Origin: Pseudarthrobacter sulfonivorans
GTDB taxonomy: Bacteria > Actinomycetota > Actinomycetes > Actinomycetales > Micrococcaceae
NCBI RefSeq assembly: GCF_001484605.1
Contig: NZ_CP013747.1
Span: 558,001 to 622,000, forward strand
Reading direction: 5' to 3'
DNA: 64,000 nt
In this document: piece after piece, positions 9,028-19,363 of the stretch
How the letters are laid out: the number at the start of each line of letters is the position of its first letter
Position numbering within the stretch: position 1 is the first letter of the stretch
Notes under the pieces: model-generated
The model's database searches: none
Told to the model about the DNA's origin: nothing
What the model saw: only the letters and a program-made list of their open reading frames with translations
Program-made: the position numbers and the translations under genes

Positions 9028-9768
9028 CTACCCCACGTCAGGACGCGATCCGAGAATATCGGAACCGATTCGCAGGTGTGTCGCACCGAAACGGATGGCC
9101 GCTTCCAGGTCCTGGCTCATGCCCGCCGAGATGGCGGTTGCGCCGGGATGCTCCGCTACCAAGGCCGCCGAGATGGCTGCCAGCTTTTCAAACGCCGCCT
9201 CAGGACTGGTGCCCAACGGAGCGACAGCCATAACGCCCGCCAGTTCCAGTCCTGCCGCAGCGGCCAGCCGTTCGGCCAGGAGTGGTACCTCCGCCGCGGC
9301 CACGCCGCCGCGATGCGCGCCGGCGTCGTCGTCGAGGCTGACCTGGATGAAGCACTCCAGGGCTTCCCGGCCCGTCCGCTCCTGTTCCGCGGCGATGGCA
9401 CGCTCAAGGCCATCAACCAGGGCCAGCCGGTCCACGGAGTGGAGCGCATGGGCATACTTCACTACGGATTTCGCTTTTTTGCTCTGCAGCTGCCCGACGA
9501 AGTGCCAGTTGAGTCCGAGGCCTGCGAGTTCGGCCGCCTTCGAGGAGGCTTCCTGATCCCTGTTCTCGCCGACGTCGCGGACGCCGAGGGCAGCCAGGCG
9601 CCTGATGTCGGCGGCCGGATGGAACTTGGTGACCACAATCAGCGTGGGCAGTTCCCCCGCCCGGCCTGCATCCTGGACGGCCGCATCAATACGACGCTGC
9701 ACGGCGGCGATGCGCTCCGCCAGATCAGCCATCCGTTCGGCGTTGTCCTCCACAGTGCCCTCATTCAT
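9028..9768 (-). CDS. yggS: YggS/PROSC-type pyridoxal phosphate homeostasis protein
   Basis: A single-domain alanine-racemase-like TIM barrel of 246 residues that binds PLP but has no known catalytic reaction; it buffers PLP and affects amino-acid balance. The PLP lysine is in TLIVVTKFHPAADIRRL near residue 45. NWHFVGQLQSKKAKSVV and GMSQDLEAAIRFGATHLRIG are signature blocks. The start chosen is ATG at 9768, inside the 8-base ATGAATGA overlap with pgeF. A longer open frame upstream is pgeF sequence in another frame. Its place between pgeF and sepF matches Rv2148c. Confidence 0.94.
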   Translation of the reverse strand: MNEGTVEDNAERMADLAERIAAVQRRIDAAVQDAGRAGELPTLIVVTKFHPAADIRRLAALGVRDVGENRDQEASSKAAELAGLGLNWHFVGQLQSKKAKSVVKYAHALHSVDRLALVDGLERAIAAEQERTGREALECFIQVSLDDDAGAHRGGVAAAEVPLLAERLAAAAGLELAGVMAVAPLGTSPEAAFEKLAAISAALVAEHPGATAISAGMSQDLEAAIRFGATHLRIGSDILGSRPDVG

Positions 9769-10450
9769 GCGACCACACCAGTCCCGCGAAGCGCCCGGTG
9801 GTATTGGACCTGCGGTAAGAGAAAAGCTCTTGGTTTTCAAGCGTGCACGGACCCGCATATTCGATGACGACGCCGGCAGCTTCAAGTTGGCTCTTCGCCC
9901 CTGCTGGGAGATCCAGTGCGGGCGTGCCCCAGGACGTGGCAGCCCACGTCGCCGGCACCTGGGCAGCTACTTGGGCGCGCAGTTCGGCGGGCACCTCATA
10001 GCACCGCCCGCAGATTGACGGGCCCAGCCAGGCACGGATGGCGGTGGCCCCGGCTGAGCGCATCCGCTCCACTGCCGCCGGGAGAATGCCGTTTTCTATC
10101 CCCGGGCGGCCTGCGTGCACGGCGGCGAGGACCGGACCGTTTGGTCCTTCCCCTACGAGTACTGCCGGGATGCAGTCGGCCACCATCACCGCAATCGGCA
10201 ACCCACGCGACACCATGGCATCGGCGGTCGGCGCTGGCGTGGCCGGCTCCATCATTTCCACCGCAGTCCCGTGGACCTGCTCCATGAACCGGAGGGAACC
10301 ACGGGTCAGGCCGGCAGCGTTCTCCAGCGCCTCCCGGCGCTGGAGAACATCAGCGGCATTGTCCCCGACGTGCAGGGCAAGATTACCGGCCTGCGTGTCT
10401 GTGAACGCCACACTCACGCCAGCCGCAACTTCGGCCCGCCAATAGAACAA
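9761..10450 (-). CDS. pgeF: PgeF/YfiH-family polyphenol oxidase-like protein (peptidoglycan editing factor)
   Basis: A 229-residue protein of the DUF152/laccase-domain family. Members act on purine nucleosides (phosphorylase/deaminase activities), and in E. coli the family member prevents wrong L-Ser incorporation into peptidoglycan precursors. Metal-site motifs are visible: FMEQVHGTAVEMM, VMVADCIPAVLVG, AAVHAGRPGIENGIL and GPSICGRCYEVP. The first codon appears to be TTG at 10450, eight bases after the ftsZ stop, with a weak GGGCCCGGG upstream; a later GTG is possible. It is translationally coupled to yggS. The substrate here is inferred from the family. Confidence 0.9.
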   Translation of the reverse strand: MFYWRAEVAAGVSVAFTDTQAGNLALHVGDNAADVLQRREALENAAGLTRGSLRFMEQVHGTAVEMMEPATPAPTADAMVSRGLPIAVMVADCIPAVLVGEGPNGPVLAAVHAGRPGIENGILPAAVERMRSAGATAIRAWLGPSICGRCYEVPAELRAQVAAQVPATWAATSWGTPALDLPAGAKSQLEAAGVVIEYAGPCTLENQELFSYRRSNTTGRFAGLVWSHE

Positions 10451-10458
10451 CCCGGGCC

Positions 10459-11691
10459 CTACTTCAGGAAGTCGGGGACATCCAGGTCATCGGCGCGGTT
10501 CCCCGAGAGGTCCGGCTCCACTACCGAGGGCAGGTCGACGTCGAAACCTGAATCGGCGGGGACCGCCGACGGGCGCTGCTGGCCCCAGTTGCTCAGGCCT
10601 GACGCGCCGACTCCGGCGTGGACCGGCTGGACGTTGTGCTGGTGGCTGCCACCCGAAGTGGGGGCCTGAGCCGGTGCGGGTGACGCTGCGGGCCGCTGCG
10701 GCGCAACCTGCGGCTGCGACTGGTCCATGGAGGGAGAGGTGGCCTTGACGTCGTCGAAACCGGCGGCAATGACCGTGACACGGGCCTCGTCACCGAGTGC
10801 GTCGTCGATCACGGCACCGAAAATGATGTTGGCTTCGGGGTGGGCCACCTCCTGGACCAGGCGGGCAGCTTCATTGATTTCGAACAGGCCGAGATCGGAA
10901 CCGCCCTGGATGGAGAGCAGGACACCATGGGCGCCGTCGATGGAGGCTTCCAGCAGCGGCGATGCAATGGCGAGCTCGGCAGCCTTCACCGCACGGTCTT
11001 CACCGCGGGCGGAGCCGATGCCCATCAGCGCGGAGCCTGCGCCCTGCATCACGGACTTGACGTCCGCGAAGTCGAGGTTGATCAGGCCGGGGGTGGTGAT
11101 GAGGTCCGTGATGCCCTGGACACCGGACAGCAGGACCTGGTCAGCGGAACGGAAAGCGTCCAGGACGGAGACGTTGCGGTCGCTGATGGACAGAAGCCTG
11201 TCGTTCGGGATGACGATCAGCGTGTCCACTTCGTCGCGGAGGGCGTCGATGCCCGCCTCTGCAGAACCAGCACGACGGCGGCCCTCGAACGTGAACGGGC
11301 GCGTCACCACACCGATGGTCAGCGCTCCGAGGGACCGGGCGATGCGCGCCACCACAGGGGCGCCACCGGTGCCCGTGCCGCCACCTTCGCCGGCGGTCAC
11401 AAACACCATGTCCGCGCCGCGGATGACCTCTTCGATTTCGTCGGCGTGGTCCTCCGCAGCCTGCTTGCCCACCTCGGGGTTGGCGCCTGCACCGAGCCCG
11501 CGGGTCAACTCACGTCCGACGTCGAGTTTGACGTCGGCGTCACTCATCAGCAGCGCCTGGGCATCTGTGTTGATGGCGATGAATTCAACGCCCCGGAGGC
11601 CGACCTCGATCATGCGGTTGACTGCGTTCACGCCACCGCCGCCGATGCCGACGACCTTGATGACGGCCAAGTAATTCTGCGGAGCTGCCAC
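10459..11691 (-). CDS. ftsZ: Cell division GTPase FtsZ
   Basis: A 410-residue bacterial tubulin that polymerises with GTP into the Z ring. The N-terminal nucleotide-binding domain opens with [20 protein letters not shown] and has the tubulin signature [15 protein letters not shown] near residue 103. A second domain follows to about residue 320. A Pro/Gln/Ala-rich linker then leads to the C-terminal peptide [12 protein letters not shown], the docking tail for FtsW and SepF in actinobacteria. The start is GTG at 11691 with AAGGGA about eight bases upstream. The 187-base gap before it is the longest between mraZ and ftsZ and carries an inverted repeat, so ftsZ probably has its own control. Confidence 0.99.
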   Translation of the reverse strand: MAAPQNYLAVIKVVGIGGGGVNAVNRMIEVGLRGVEFIAINTDAQALLMSDADVKLDVGRELTRGLGAGANPEVGKQAAEDHADEIEEVIRGADMVFVTAGEGGGTGTGGAPVVARIARSLGALTIGVVTRPFTFEGRRRAGSAEAGIDALRDEVDTLIVIPNDRLLSISDRNVSVLDAFRSADQVLLSGVQGITDLITTPGLINLDFADVKSVMQGAGSALMGIGSARGEDRAVKAAELAIASPLLEASIDGAHGVLLSIQGGSDLGLFEINEAARLVQEVAHPEANIIFGAVIDDALGDEARVTVIAAGFDDVKATSPSMDQSQPQVAPQRPAASPAPAQAPTSGGSHQHNVQPVHAGVGASGLSNWGQQRPSAVPADSGFDVDLPSVVEPDLSGNRADDLDVPDFLK

Positions 11692-11756
11692 GTTACGTGT
11701 CCCTTGTTCGTGTCCTATTGCGAAAACTGTGGAGTCGGGCTTGAAGCTTCGAACCT

Positions 11757-11777
11757 TAACCTTCGAGTTGAAGGTTA
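11757..11777 (-). promoter_or_regulatory. Inverted repeat upstream of ftsZ, candidate operator
   Basis: On the minus strand TAACCTTC and GAAGGTTA form a perfect 8-base inverted repeat with a 5-base centre, about 66 bases before the ftsZ start. A further AAGGTT copy follows directly. A TTGACA hexamer lies just upstream at 11789-11784 without a clear -10 at 17 bases. The layout resembles a MerR-family operator, and the window encodes the FtsR-type MerR regulator (48769-49491), but the binding protein is inferred. Confidence 0.55.
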
Positions 11778-11878
11778 TAGTTATGTCAAGTAACTCATGT
11801 CTGGAACGCTATTTCCTATGGTTCGGACATTCAATAACCGGAGCCGCGTGTCGCGGGAATACCGGGTAAATAAAGCGT

Positions 11879-12832
11879 TCAGCGCGTCACCGGATGCCGC
11901 GGCGCGCTCACATCGTACACACGGACGGGGTTCTTCGGGTCCGCGGGAACTTTGAGCAAGGCTTCAAGCACCTTGGCTTTGAGCTCCTTCTCCCCCGCAT
12001 TCCCCCAAATGATGGTCTGACCGTCCACCAGTTTGAGCTCCACGGCGTCCACAGACTGGGCGGATGCGTTGGACAGCTTCGACAGCACGTCCAGCGGGAG
12101 TGCACCGAGGACCGCCGCGGTGGCCTGGAAGAGGTCCTTGCCGATGGTTCCGGCGCCGCCGTCGATCACGGGCAGGGCAACTGCGGCCGGGTCCGCAGGG
12201 CTGGCCAGGACCACGCCGTCCACATCCACCAACTGGTACTGCTCCCCCTGCTTGACCAGGGCCACCGGGACCCGCTCCAAAACCTGGACCACCAACCCGG
12301 ACGGCGGGCGTGCCTGGGTTGAGACGGACTTGATCTGGACGAGCGGCGCCAGGAGGCGGCTGACCTCCTCATCGCTGATCTGGGGCAGGGGTTTGCCCTT
12401 CAGGGGTTCCAGTGCGGCCTGCACCTTTTCCGTGGTGACGAGCCGGGTCCCGGAGACCGAGACGGTGCCTACGGCGAGTACCGGCGAAAAGATTGCCGCG
12501 GCCAGCAGCGCGCAGACCAACGCCAGGACAGTGCCCAGGGTCACCATGATGTTCCGCTTGAGGCGTTTTCCGGGCGGCTCCGGGAAGGCCAGCACATTGC
12601 CGGTGCCCACCGGCGTCTTGCCTGCCGGTGCCTTGTCTGCCGGCGCCCTGTCTGCTGATACCTTGTCCGCTGACCGGTTGCGGCCGGCGTCCTTCGCATT
12701 TTTGCGGCCGGGCAAAGACGGGGTGTCCGCTTCCGGGGCGCTTTTGGAGGCCGAGATGACGTCCGGTTCCGCCGGCGCGGAAGGCAGCCGCCTGCCCGGC
12801 GAAGCGTAGGTGGGCCGGCGCGGACTACCCAC
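11879..12832 (-). CDS. ftsQ: Cell division protein FtsQ
   Basis: A bitopic divisome protein of about 317 residues. A long charged cytoplasmic N-terminus of about 110 residues contains short repeats built on ADK/ADR-APA. One membrane helix follows (LGTVLALVCALLAAAIFSPV), then an extracytoplasmic POTRA domain (GTVSVSGTRLVTTEKVQAAL) and the FtsQ domain with ALVKQGEQYQLVDVDGVVLA. FtsQ links FtsL and the FtsB-like partner to FtsW/FtsI. The start chosen is GTG at 12832, in an 8-base overlap with the murC stop (GTGGGTAG); a longer open frame reaches 12871. No separate ddl gene lies between murC and ftsQ, as is usual in actinobacteria. Confidence 0.93.
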   Translation of the reverse strand: MGSPRRPTYASPGRRLPSAPAEPDVISASKSAPEADTPSLPGRKNAKDAGRNRSADKVSADRAPADKAPAGKTPVGTGNVLAFPEPPGKRLKRNIMVTLGTVLALVCALLAAAIFSPVLAVGTVSVSGTRLVTTEKVQAALEPLKGKPLPQISDEEVSRLLAPLVQIKSVSTQARPPSGLVVQVLERVPVALVKQGEQYQLVDVDGVVLASPADPAAVALPVIDGGAGTIGKDLFQATAAVLGALPLDVLSKLSNASAQSVDAVELKLVDGQTIIWGNAGEKELKAKVLEALLKVPADPKNPVRVYDVSAPRHPVTR

Positions 12833-14201
12833 CGAGAGCCTGCACGATCTGCGGTCCGAAGGCCGTGACATCCCCTGCCCCGACGGTCAGGATGATGTCG
12901 CCGGGCCCGGCGGCGTCCGTAAGGGCAGCAACCGCCCCGCCCGGCTCCACCAGGCGTCCGCCGGGCGACAGGTGCTCGGCGATGAGCTGGCTGCTGACTC
13001 CCGGGATGGGATCTTCGCGCGCGGGGTATATGTCCAGGACCAGGGCGGTGTCTGCCAGGTTCAGCGCATCTGCGAACTCCCTGGCAAACTCCCTGGTGCG
13101 GGAGAACAGGTGCGGCTGGAACAAAACATGGACGCGGTGCCCGCTGGCCACGGACCGTGCAGCCGTCAGGGCGGCCCGGACCTCGGTGGGGTGGTGGGCA
13201 TAGTCGTCATAGACGCGCACCCCGCGAGCCTCCCCTTTCAGTTCAAAGCGCCGCGAAGCGCCCGAGAAGTGCGCCAGGGCACGCGCGGCAGCTTCGACGT
13301 CGACGCCCAGCTCCAGCGCGACGGCGACGGCGGCGGCGGCGTTCAGCGCGTTGTGCCTGCCCGGGACCTGCAGGTCCAGGGCGAACCGCCCGGCGGGTGA
13401 GGAAACCGCCACGTCCCCCGGGCCGCCGTCGTGCAGCACCAGGTCCGACCCCTCCGAGGTGCCGTACAGCACCACCCGGGTGTTGCCGCGCGCGAGCGTG
13501 CGCTCTGCGAGGGCTGCGGCGCCGGCGTCATCAGAGCAGGCAATCAGGACGCCGTCGGCCGGAAGCAGCGCCGTAAAGCGGTCGAAGGACTCGTAGACGG
13601 CCTCGGCCGTGCCGTAGTGGTCCAGGTGATCGGGTTCGACATTGGTGACCACCGCAATCTTTGGCCGGTAGTTCAGGAAAGAGCCGTCGGACTCGTCCGC
13701 TTCGGCCACAAAGACCCCTGACGTGCCGTGGGCGGCATTGACGCCGAGCGCAGGCACGTTGGCGCCGATCGCAAACGACGGATCCATCCCGGCGCCCTGG
13801 AGCAGGACGGTGATCATGGAGGTGGTGGTGGACTTGCCGTGGGTGCCTGCCACGGTCACCACGAGGTCGTCCCCCATGGTGGCCGCCAGTGCCTCCGAGC
13901 GGTGCACCACGGGCAGGCCGGCCGCACGCGCGGCCACCAGTTCGGGGTTGTCCGCACGGATCGCCGAGCCGGCCACCACGGTCTGGGCATTGCCCAGGTT
14001 GGCGGCGGCGTATCCGACGGCGATCCTCGCGCCGGCGGCGGCCAGCTCCGCCATCACCGGAAGGTCCTTGGCATCCGATCCGCTGACGGCGACGCCGCGG
14101 GCCACCATGATGCGGGCCACGGCGGACATTCCCACCCCGCCGATGCCGATGAAATGGACTCGGCCCAGGGACTCCTGGCTGCGGATGTTTGCGGGGATCA
14201 T
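12825..14201 (-). CDS. murC: UDP-N-acetylmuramate--L-alanine ligase
   Basis: A cytoplasmic ligase of 458 residues that adds the first L-Ala to UDP-MurNAc with ATP. Visible blocks are the N-terminal Rossmann motif [20 protein letters not shown], the ATP P-loop [16 protein letters not shown] near residue 115, the central [15 protein letters not shown], and the C-terminal [20 protein letters not shown]. Its length matches the family. The ATG overlaps the murG stop by four bases (ATGA) and its own stop overlaps ftsQ, so translation is coupled on both sides. Confidence 0.98.
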   Translation of the reverse strand: MIPANIRSQESLGRVHFIGIGGVGMSAVARIMVARGVAVSGSDAKDLPVMAELAAAGARIAVGYAAANLGNAQTVVAGSAIRADNPELVAARAAGLPVVHRSEALAATMGDDLVVTVAGTHGKSTTTSMITVLLQGAGMDPSFAIGANVPALGVNAAHGTSGVFVAEADESDGSFLNYRPKIAVVTNVEPDHLDHYGTAEAVYESFDRFTALLPADGVLIACSDDAGAAALAERTLARGNTRVVLYGTSEGSDLVLHDGGPGDVAVSSPAGRFALDLQVPGRHNALNAAAAVAVALELGVDVEAAARALAHFSGASRRFELKGEARGVRVYDDYAHHPTEVRAALTAARSVASGHRVHVLFQPHLFSRTREFAREFADALNLADTALVLDIYPAREDPIPGVSSQLIAEHLSPGGRLVEPGGAVAALTDAAGPGDIILTVGAGDVTAFGPQIVQALGG

Positions 14202-15298
14202 GCGGATACCGCTTCCAGGACAAGATCAGCCATGCGCTGATCGGCGTTTCTGATGCCGAGGCGGCGCGAGCTGGCGGCCATGGTGGCCAGGCGGCCGGGG
14301 TCGGTGACCAGGGGGATGAGCTTGCTGGCCACCCACTGCGCGGTGAAGTCCTTATCCTGGACCAGGAGTGCGCCACCGGCGTTCACTAGCCCCGCCGCGT
14401 TGAGCGCCTGCTCGCCGTTGCCGATGGGCAGCGGGACAAACACTGCCGGTACACCCACGGCGGCCACTTCGCAGACGGTGGCTGCGCCGGACCGCGCCAG
14501 CAGCACGTCCGCGGCGGCGTACACCCGTTCCATGCCGTCCACGTACTCCAGCTGCCGGTAGCCCGGCGCGGCGAGCGGGCCGCCGTCGGGCCCCAAAACC
14601 GTCTTGCCGCGGCCGGTGATGTGGAGTGTCTGGATCCCCGCCGCGCCAAGGTCCTGGACGGAGGCTGCGACTGCGCGGTTGATGCTCTGGGCGCCGGAGG
14701 AACCGCCGGTCACAATCAGCGTGGGCAAAGTGGGATCCAGGCCCAGTTCTTCGCGCGCGGCGGCGCGGGCAGCGTCACGGTCCAGGCTGGAGATTTCGGT
14801 CCGCATGGGCATGCCCACATGGCGGGCGTGACGCAGGCGCGTGGTGTCGAAGGCGGTGGCGACGTGACGGGTCAGGAACGATCCCACCCGGTTGGCCAGG
14901 CCGGGCCTGGTATTGGCCTCATGGATCACGATGGGGATTCCCCGGCGCCGGGCGGCGAGGTACAGCGGTGTGCAGACGTAGCCGCCGACGCCCACCAGGA
15001 CGTCAGCCGAGGCGTCGTCGAGGATGCGTCCGGACTGCCTGACCGCCCCGGCCAGCCGTGCGGGCAGCCTGAGGAGGTCAACGGAAGGTTTCCGCGGAAA
15101 CGGCACCCGGTCGATGGTGGCCAGATCCAGGCCGGCGGCGGGCACCAGCCGGGTTTCCATGCCGGCGGGCGTGCCCACAGCGAGCAGCCTCGCTCCGGGC
15201 GCGGCGGCACGCAGGGCGGCCGCGATGGCCAGAAGGGGGCTGATGTGGCCGGCGGTTCCGCCGCCCGCCAGGACAATGGACAGGTTCTGGGAAGTCAT
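14198..15298 (-). CDS. murG: UDP-GlcNAc:lipid I GlcNAc transferase
   Basis: A GT28 glycosyltransferase of 366 residues on the inner face of the membrane that converts lipid I to lipid II. The N-terminal glycine-rich loop is [20 protein letters not shown], followed by [20 protein letters not shown]. The UDP-GlcNAc-binding C-terminal half has [40 protein letters not shown] and [15 protein letters not shown]. It overlaps ftsW by four bases at its start and murC by four at its end. Confidence 0.98.
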   Translation of the reverse strand: MTSQNLSIVLAGGGTAGHISPLLAIAAALRAAAPGARLLAVGTPAGMETRLVPAAGLDLATIDRVPFPRKPSVDLLRLPARLAGAVRQSGRILDDASADVLVGVGGYVCTPLYLAARRRGIPIVIHEANTRPGLANRVGSFLTRHVATAFDTTRLRHARHVGMPMRTEISSLDRDAARAAAREELGLDPTLPTLIVTGGSSGAQSINRAVAASVQDLGAAGIQTLHITGRGKTVLGPDGGPLAAPGYRQLEYVDGMERVYAAADVLLARSGAATVCEVAAVGVPAVFVPLPIGNGEQALNAAGLVNAGGALLVQDKDFTAQWVASKLIPLVTDPGRLATMAASSRRLGIRNADQRMADLVLEAVSA

Positions 15299-16692
15299 CT
15301 GGTGCTACGTACGCTTTCTTGCGGTTGTTGTGGGGCTGGCGGTCTTGCGGGCAACGGTTGTCGTGCCGGCGGTTTCCGGCCAGCAGGTTTGCGGCCAGCG
15401 GCTCCCCCGGCCTTCTTGGCGCCGAATTTGAGCAGTTTCTTCGGCCTGAGGGCAGGCGCCATCTGTTCGCGGGCGAGCGACAGCACCACCCCCACGGCGC
15501 AGAGCGACATCAGCAGTGCCGAACCGCCGTAGGAAATGAACGGTAGCGGCACGCCGATCACAGGCATCAGCCCTGTCACCACGGCCATGTTGACCGTGGC
15601 CTGCCCCAGCAGCCACACCATGATGGTGCCGGCCAGCACCCGGTGGAACATATCCTCCTGCGCCACCACTACGCGGTAGATGGCGGCGCCGAGGATGGCG
15701 AAAAGGACAAGCACGACGACGGTGCCCACCAGGCCGAGTTCCTCGCCGATGATGGCGAAGATGAAGTCGTTGTGGGCTTCCGGGATCCAGCTGTACTTCT
15801 GCCGGCTTTGGCCCAGGCCGACCCCGAACCAGCCCCCGGACGCGAGCCCGTAGAGCCCGTTGGTGGCCTGGTAGTTGGCGTCAATGCCGTCGGCACAGGA
15901 CTGGCCTGTCCACCACGAGGTGATGCGGCACATGCGGTTTGAGCTGGTGATGGCCATGACGGCCGTGCCGGCGGCCGCGGCCAGAGCGGCGAACCCGAAC
16001 AGGTACAGCGGTACTCCGGCGAAAAAGAGGGCGGCAGCAGTGATCATCATGATGATCATGGCCGTGCCCAGGTCATTGCCCAGCAGGACCAGGCCGATGA
16101 CCCCGCCCGCCAGCGGCACGGCCGGGATCAGCACGTGGGGCCAGCGCCGCAGCAGCTTCCCTTTCCTGGCCAGGACGGTGGCCATCCACAGCGCCAGAGT
16201 CAGCTTGGATGCCTCGGACGGCTGGAAGGTGATGCCGCCCAGGTCGATCCAGTTCTTGTTGCCGTTGACTTCGTCTCCGATCAGCTGCACCAGGACCAGG
16301 AGGACAAGGGCCCCGCCCAGTCCCGGCCAGGCCAGGCGCTTCAGCCAGACCACGTTGATGCGGGAGAGGACAAACATGGTGAAGATGCCGATGGCGGCGA
16401 ACATTCCCTGCTTGAGGGCGTCGCCGTAGGGCGATTTTCCGGCAGCGATGGATTCGACGCTGGAGGCCGACAGCACCATCATGATGCCGATGGCGGTCAG
16501 GGCCAGCGTGGAACCAAGGATCAGGTAATACGTTGAGCCGTTCTTGGAGGTGCCGGTTCCTTCCAGCGTGGACCAGAAGGCTTGGTACGAGTCCCGGATC
16601 CGGTCCGGCAGGGTGATGGTGGACTTTACGGGAGAAGCGGGTTTCCCGGCGCGCGGCCGGGGGGCCGGCGACCGGGTGGGCGTGCTGACCAT
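15295..16692 (-). CDS. ftsW: SEDS peptidoglycan polymerase FtsW
   Basis: A 465-residue polytopic membrane protein that polymerises lipid II at the septum together with FtsI. Ten or so hydrophobic helices follow a cytoplasmic N-terminus of about 55 residues. Family signatures include [41 protein letters not shown] and [20 protein letters not shown]. The C-terminus is a basic Pro/Ala-rich tail of about 55 residues (repeated [14 protein letters not shown] type), a usual site for FtsZ contact in actinobacteria. A GAGGAG site overlaps the end of murD three bases upstream. Confidence 0.97.
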   Translation of the reverse strand: MVSTPTRSPAPRPRAGKPASPVKSTITLPDRIRDSYQAFWSTLEGTGTSKNGSTYYLILGSTLALTAIGIMMVLSASSVESIAAGKSPYGDALKQGMFAAIGIFTMFVLSRINVVWLKRLAWPGLGGALVLLVLVQLIGDEVNGNKNWIDLGGITFQPSEASKLTLALWMATVLARKGKLLRRWPHVLIPAVPLAGGVIGLVLLGNDLGTAMIIMMITAAALFFAGVPLYLFGFAALAAAAGTAVMAITSSNRMCRITSWWTGQSCADGIDANYQATNGLYGLASGGWFGVGLGQSRQKYSWIPEAHNDFIFAIIGEELGLVGTVVVLVLFAILGAAIYRVVVAQEDMFHRVLAGTIMVWLLGQATVNMAVVTGLMPVIGVPLPFISYGGSALLMSLCAVGVVLSLAREQMAPALRPKKLLKFGAKKAGGAAGRKPAGRKPPARQPLPARPPAPQQPQESVRSTR

Positions 16693-16694
16693 TG

Positions 16695-18257
16695 TTACTC
16701 CTCGCCGGTCTGGGCCTGCCCTTCCACCAGCTCGCGGACAGCTTCAATAAAGGCGTCGCCGCGGTGAGCATAGGAAGAGAACTGATCCATGGAAGCAGCT
16801 GCCGGGGCCATCAGCACGGTGTCGCCTGATGCCGCCAGCTGCGCCGCTGACGCAACGGCCCGGGACATCACGGCCGCACCGGAATCCGGCGAGCTGTCCG
16901 TGGTGGCTCCGCCCGTTGCGGCAGTCTGCATATTTTCAGTGTCGCCCGGCGGCGTCGTGATCACGGGGACATCCGGCGCGTGTCGCTGCAAGGCCTCCGC
17001 AAGCGCGGCGGTGTCCGTACCGATGAGTACCACAGCCTTGAGCCGGGCGGCGTGGTCCCGGACCAGGTGGTCGTAGCTGACGCCCTTGGACAGGCCGCCG
17101 GCGATCCAGATGACGTTTTCAAAGGTGGCCAGTGACGCGGCTGCTGCGTGCGGGTTGGTGGCCTTGGAATCGTTGACCCAGAGTACGCCGTTCTGCTTGG
17201 CGACCGGCTGGATGCGGTGGTTCCCCGGCACGTAGTCCTGGATGCCCTGGCGCACGGCCTTCGCATCCACACCGTAGGCCCGGACCAGGGCTGCAGCCGC
17301 CAGGGCGTTCGCCACCATATGCCTGGGTGCAAACTGCCCCAGGTCGGTCATCGATGCCAGCTCGGCGGCGCTGTCCCTGCGTTCCTCGATAAACGCGCGG
17401 TCCACGAGCAGGCCCTCCACCACGCCGAGCATGCTGATGGCCGGCGTGAGTGTGGTGAAGCCGACGGCCCGGCAGCCCTCCACAACGTCCGCGTCCTCAA
17501 CCATCCGTTCGGTCTCGATCTGTTCCGCGTTGAAGATGCAGGCCTTCTGGGTCCGGGCATAGACCTTGGCCTTGTCCGCGAGGTAGGAATTGTAGGAACC
17601 GTGCCAGTCAACGTGGTCCTCAGCCACGTTCAGGCAGACGCTGGCCACCGGCGAAAGCGTTTCAGCCCAATGCAGCTGGAAGCTGGATAGTTCAACCGCG
17701 AAGGCGTCGTACTCCACGGGGTCGCGGAGGGCGTCCAGGATGGGGGTGCCCACATTGCCGACCGCGATGGCCTTAAGTCCCGCGGCCTGCAGCATCGACG
17801 CGGTCAGCCCCACCGTGGTGGTTTTGCCGTTGGTGCCGGTGATGGTCAGCCAGTCAGTGGTCTTGTGCCCGGCCCGGACACGCAGGCGCCAGGCAAGCTC
17901 GACGTCGCCCCAGACCGGAATGTGCGCGCGTGCAGCGGCCGCCAGGAGTGCCTGGTCTGGCCGCCAGCCCGGGGAGGTCACGATGAGTTCGGGGAAGCTG
18001 CCATCGATTTTGGGGATCCGGTTGACGGCGTCCTCGCCCAGGAGCACGTCCACGGCGCCGACGATCTTCAGGGTGTCCGCCTGTGCCTTGGCTGTATCGC
18101 TGGTGGCGGCGTCAACCACCACCACCCGGGCCCCGAGTTCGATGAGGGTATCTGCCGCGGCGAATCCGGACACTCCGATGCCGGTGACTGCAACGCGCAG
18201 CCCCGCCCAATCAGAGTCCCAGCTGACCAGGTTTTGCAGGCGGGTGGAGACAGTCAC
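16695..18257 (-). CDS. murD: UDP-N-acetylmuramoyl-L-alanine--D-glutamate ligase
   Basis: A cytoplasmic ATP-dependent ligase of about 520 residues adding D-Glu to UDP-MurNAc-L-Ala. The N-terminal domain has [19 protein letters not shown]; the P-loop is [18 protein letters not shown]; then [16 protein letters not shown] and the C-terminal [19 protein letters not shown]. The chosen GTG at 18257 forms a 4-base GTGA overlap with the mraY stop; an ATG at 18272 would add five residues. It is longer than the roughly 450-residue E. coli enzyme because of insertions near the C-terminus, including a Thr/Gly-rich [15 protein letters not shown] loop. Confidence 0.96.
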   Translation of the reverse strand: MTVSTRLQNLVSWDSDWAGLRVAVTGIGVSGFAAADTLIELGARVVVVDAATSDTAKAQADTLKIVGAVDVLLGEDAVNRIPKIDGSFPELIVTSPGWRPDQALLAAAARAHIPVWGDVELAWRLRVRAGHKTTDWLTITGTNGKTTTVGLTASMLQAAGLKAIAVGNVGTPILDALRDPVEYDAFAVELSSFQLHWAETLSPVASVCLNVAEDHVDWHGSYNSYLADKAKVYARTQKACIFNAEQIETERMVEDADVVEGCRAVGFTTLTPAISMLGVVEGLLVDRAFIEERRDSAAELASMTDLGQFAPRHMVANALAAAALVRAYGVDAKAVRQGIQDYVPGNHRIQPVAKQNGVLWVNDSKATNPHAAAASLATFENVIWIAGGLSKGVSYDHLVRDHAARLKAVVLIGTDTAALAEALQRHAPDVPVITTPPGDTENMQTAATGGATTDSSPDSGAAVMSRAVASAAQLAASGDTVLMAPAAASMDQFSSYAHRGDAFIEAVRELVEGQAQTGEE

Positions 18258-19363
18258 AGGAGCACAACCCATTCAGCGTAGAAGACACCCAGGCCCACGG
18301 CCACGAAGAGGCCGCCCAGGATCCAGAACCGGACCACTACCGTGACTTCTGCCCAGCCCTGGAGTTCAAAATGGTGCTGCAGCGGTGCCATCTTGAAGAC
18401 GCGCTTACCGCCGGTGGCCTTGAAGTAGCCCACCTGGATGATCACGGAGAGGGTAATCAGAACGAACAGGCCACCGATGAGTCCCAACAGGAGTTCCGTG
18501 CGCGAGAGGATGGCGAAACCGGCGATCGCACCACCGATGGCCAACGACCCGGTGTCGCCCATAAAGATCTTCGCCGGGGAGGTGTTCCACCAGAGGAACC
18601 CCACGAGGGCGGCGCTCAGGATGGCGGCCAGGAGCGCCAGGTCCAGGGGGTCCCGGACGGAGTAGCAGCCGCTGCCGGCCTCGCGCGGTGACCCGCAGGC
18701 CTGATTGTTCTGCCAGATGCCCATCAGCGTGTAGGCACCGAACACCATGATCGATGCACCGGCAGCCAGCCCGTCCAGTCCGTCAGTGAGGTTCACGCCA
18801 TTGGTCGCGGCGGTGACGATCAGGTTGGACCAGAGCACAAAGAGGATTGCGCCGACCACCGTGCCGGCGAAGGCCAGGTCCAGCCAGGGAATGTCGCGGA
18901 CCAGGGAGATTTTAGTCGAGGCCGGCGTCAGGCCGTCCGGGTCGGGAAAGTTCAGTGCCAGGACGGCGAAGGCTATGCCTACCGCGGCCTGGAGGATGAG
19001 CTTGGCCTTCGCGTCCAGGCCAAGGCTCCGCTGGCGGGAGATCTTGATGAAATCGTCCAGGAAGCCCACCAGCCCCATGCCGACCATCAGGAAGAGCAGG
19101 ATCAGGGCCGAGGCGGAGGGGCCTGCCGAGTCCGGGTTCATCATCCACATAATCAGGTGGGTCAGCCCGTAGCTGAGCAGGACCGCGCCCACCACCACGG
19201 TGCCGCCCATGGTGGGAGTGCCGCGTTTGGTGTGGTGGGACGTGGGTCCGTCATCACGGATGAATTGGCCGTAGCTCTTGCGGACAAGCAAGCGGATAAA
19301 CAGCGGCGTTCCCACCAAGGCAAACAGCAGGGCAAGTCCTGCGCCGATAAGTAGTGCAATCAC
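18254..19363 (-). CDS. mraY: Phospho-MurNAc-pentapeptide transferase
   Basis: An integral membrane enzyme of 369 residues that transfers phospho-MurNAc-pentapeptide to undecaprenyl phosphate, making lipid I. It has about ten helices and the conserved loops [37 protein letters not shown] (the catalytic Asp pair) and [32 protein letters not shown] and [20 protein letters not shown] complete the active site. It starts at GTG 19363, overlapping the murF stop by four bases, and its stop overlaps murD. Confidence 0.98.
   Translation of the reverse strand: MIALLIGAGLALLFALVGTPLFIRLLVRKSYGQFIRDDGPTSHHTKRGTPTMGGTVVVGAVLLSYGLTHLIMWMMNPDSAGPSASALILLFLMVGMGLVGFLDDFIKISRQRSLGLDAKAKLILQAAVGIAFAVLALNFPDPDGLTPASTKISLVRDIPWLDLAFAGTVVGAILFVLWSNLIVTAATNGVNLTDGLDGLAAGASIMVFGAYTLMGIWQNNQACGSPREAGSGCYSVRDPLDLALLAAILSAALVGFLWWNTSPAKIFMGDTGSLAIGGAIAGFAILSRTELLLGLIGGLFVLITLSVIIQVGYFKATGGKRVFKMAPLQHHFELQGWAEVTVVVRFWILGGLFVAVGLGVFYAEWVVLL

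Noticed and set aside
11784..11789. TTGACA as -35 of an ftsZ promoter
   Set aside because: No acceptable -10 lies 16-18 bases downstream; kept only as context for the inverted repeat.
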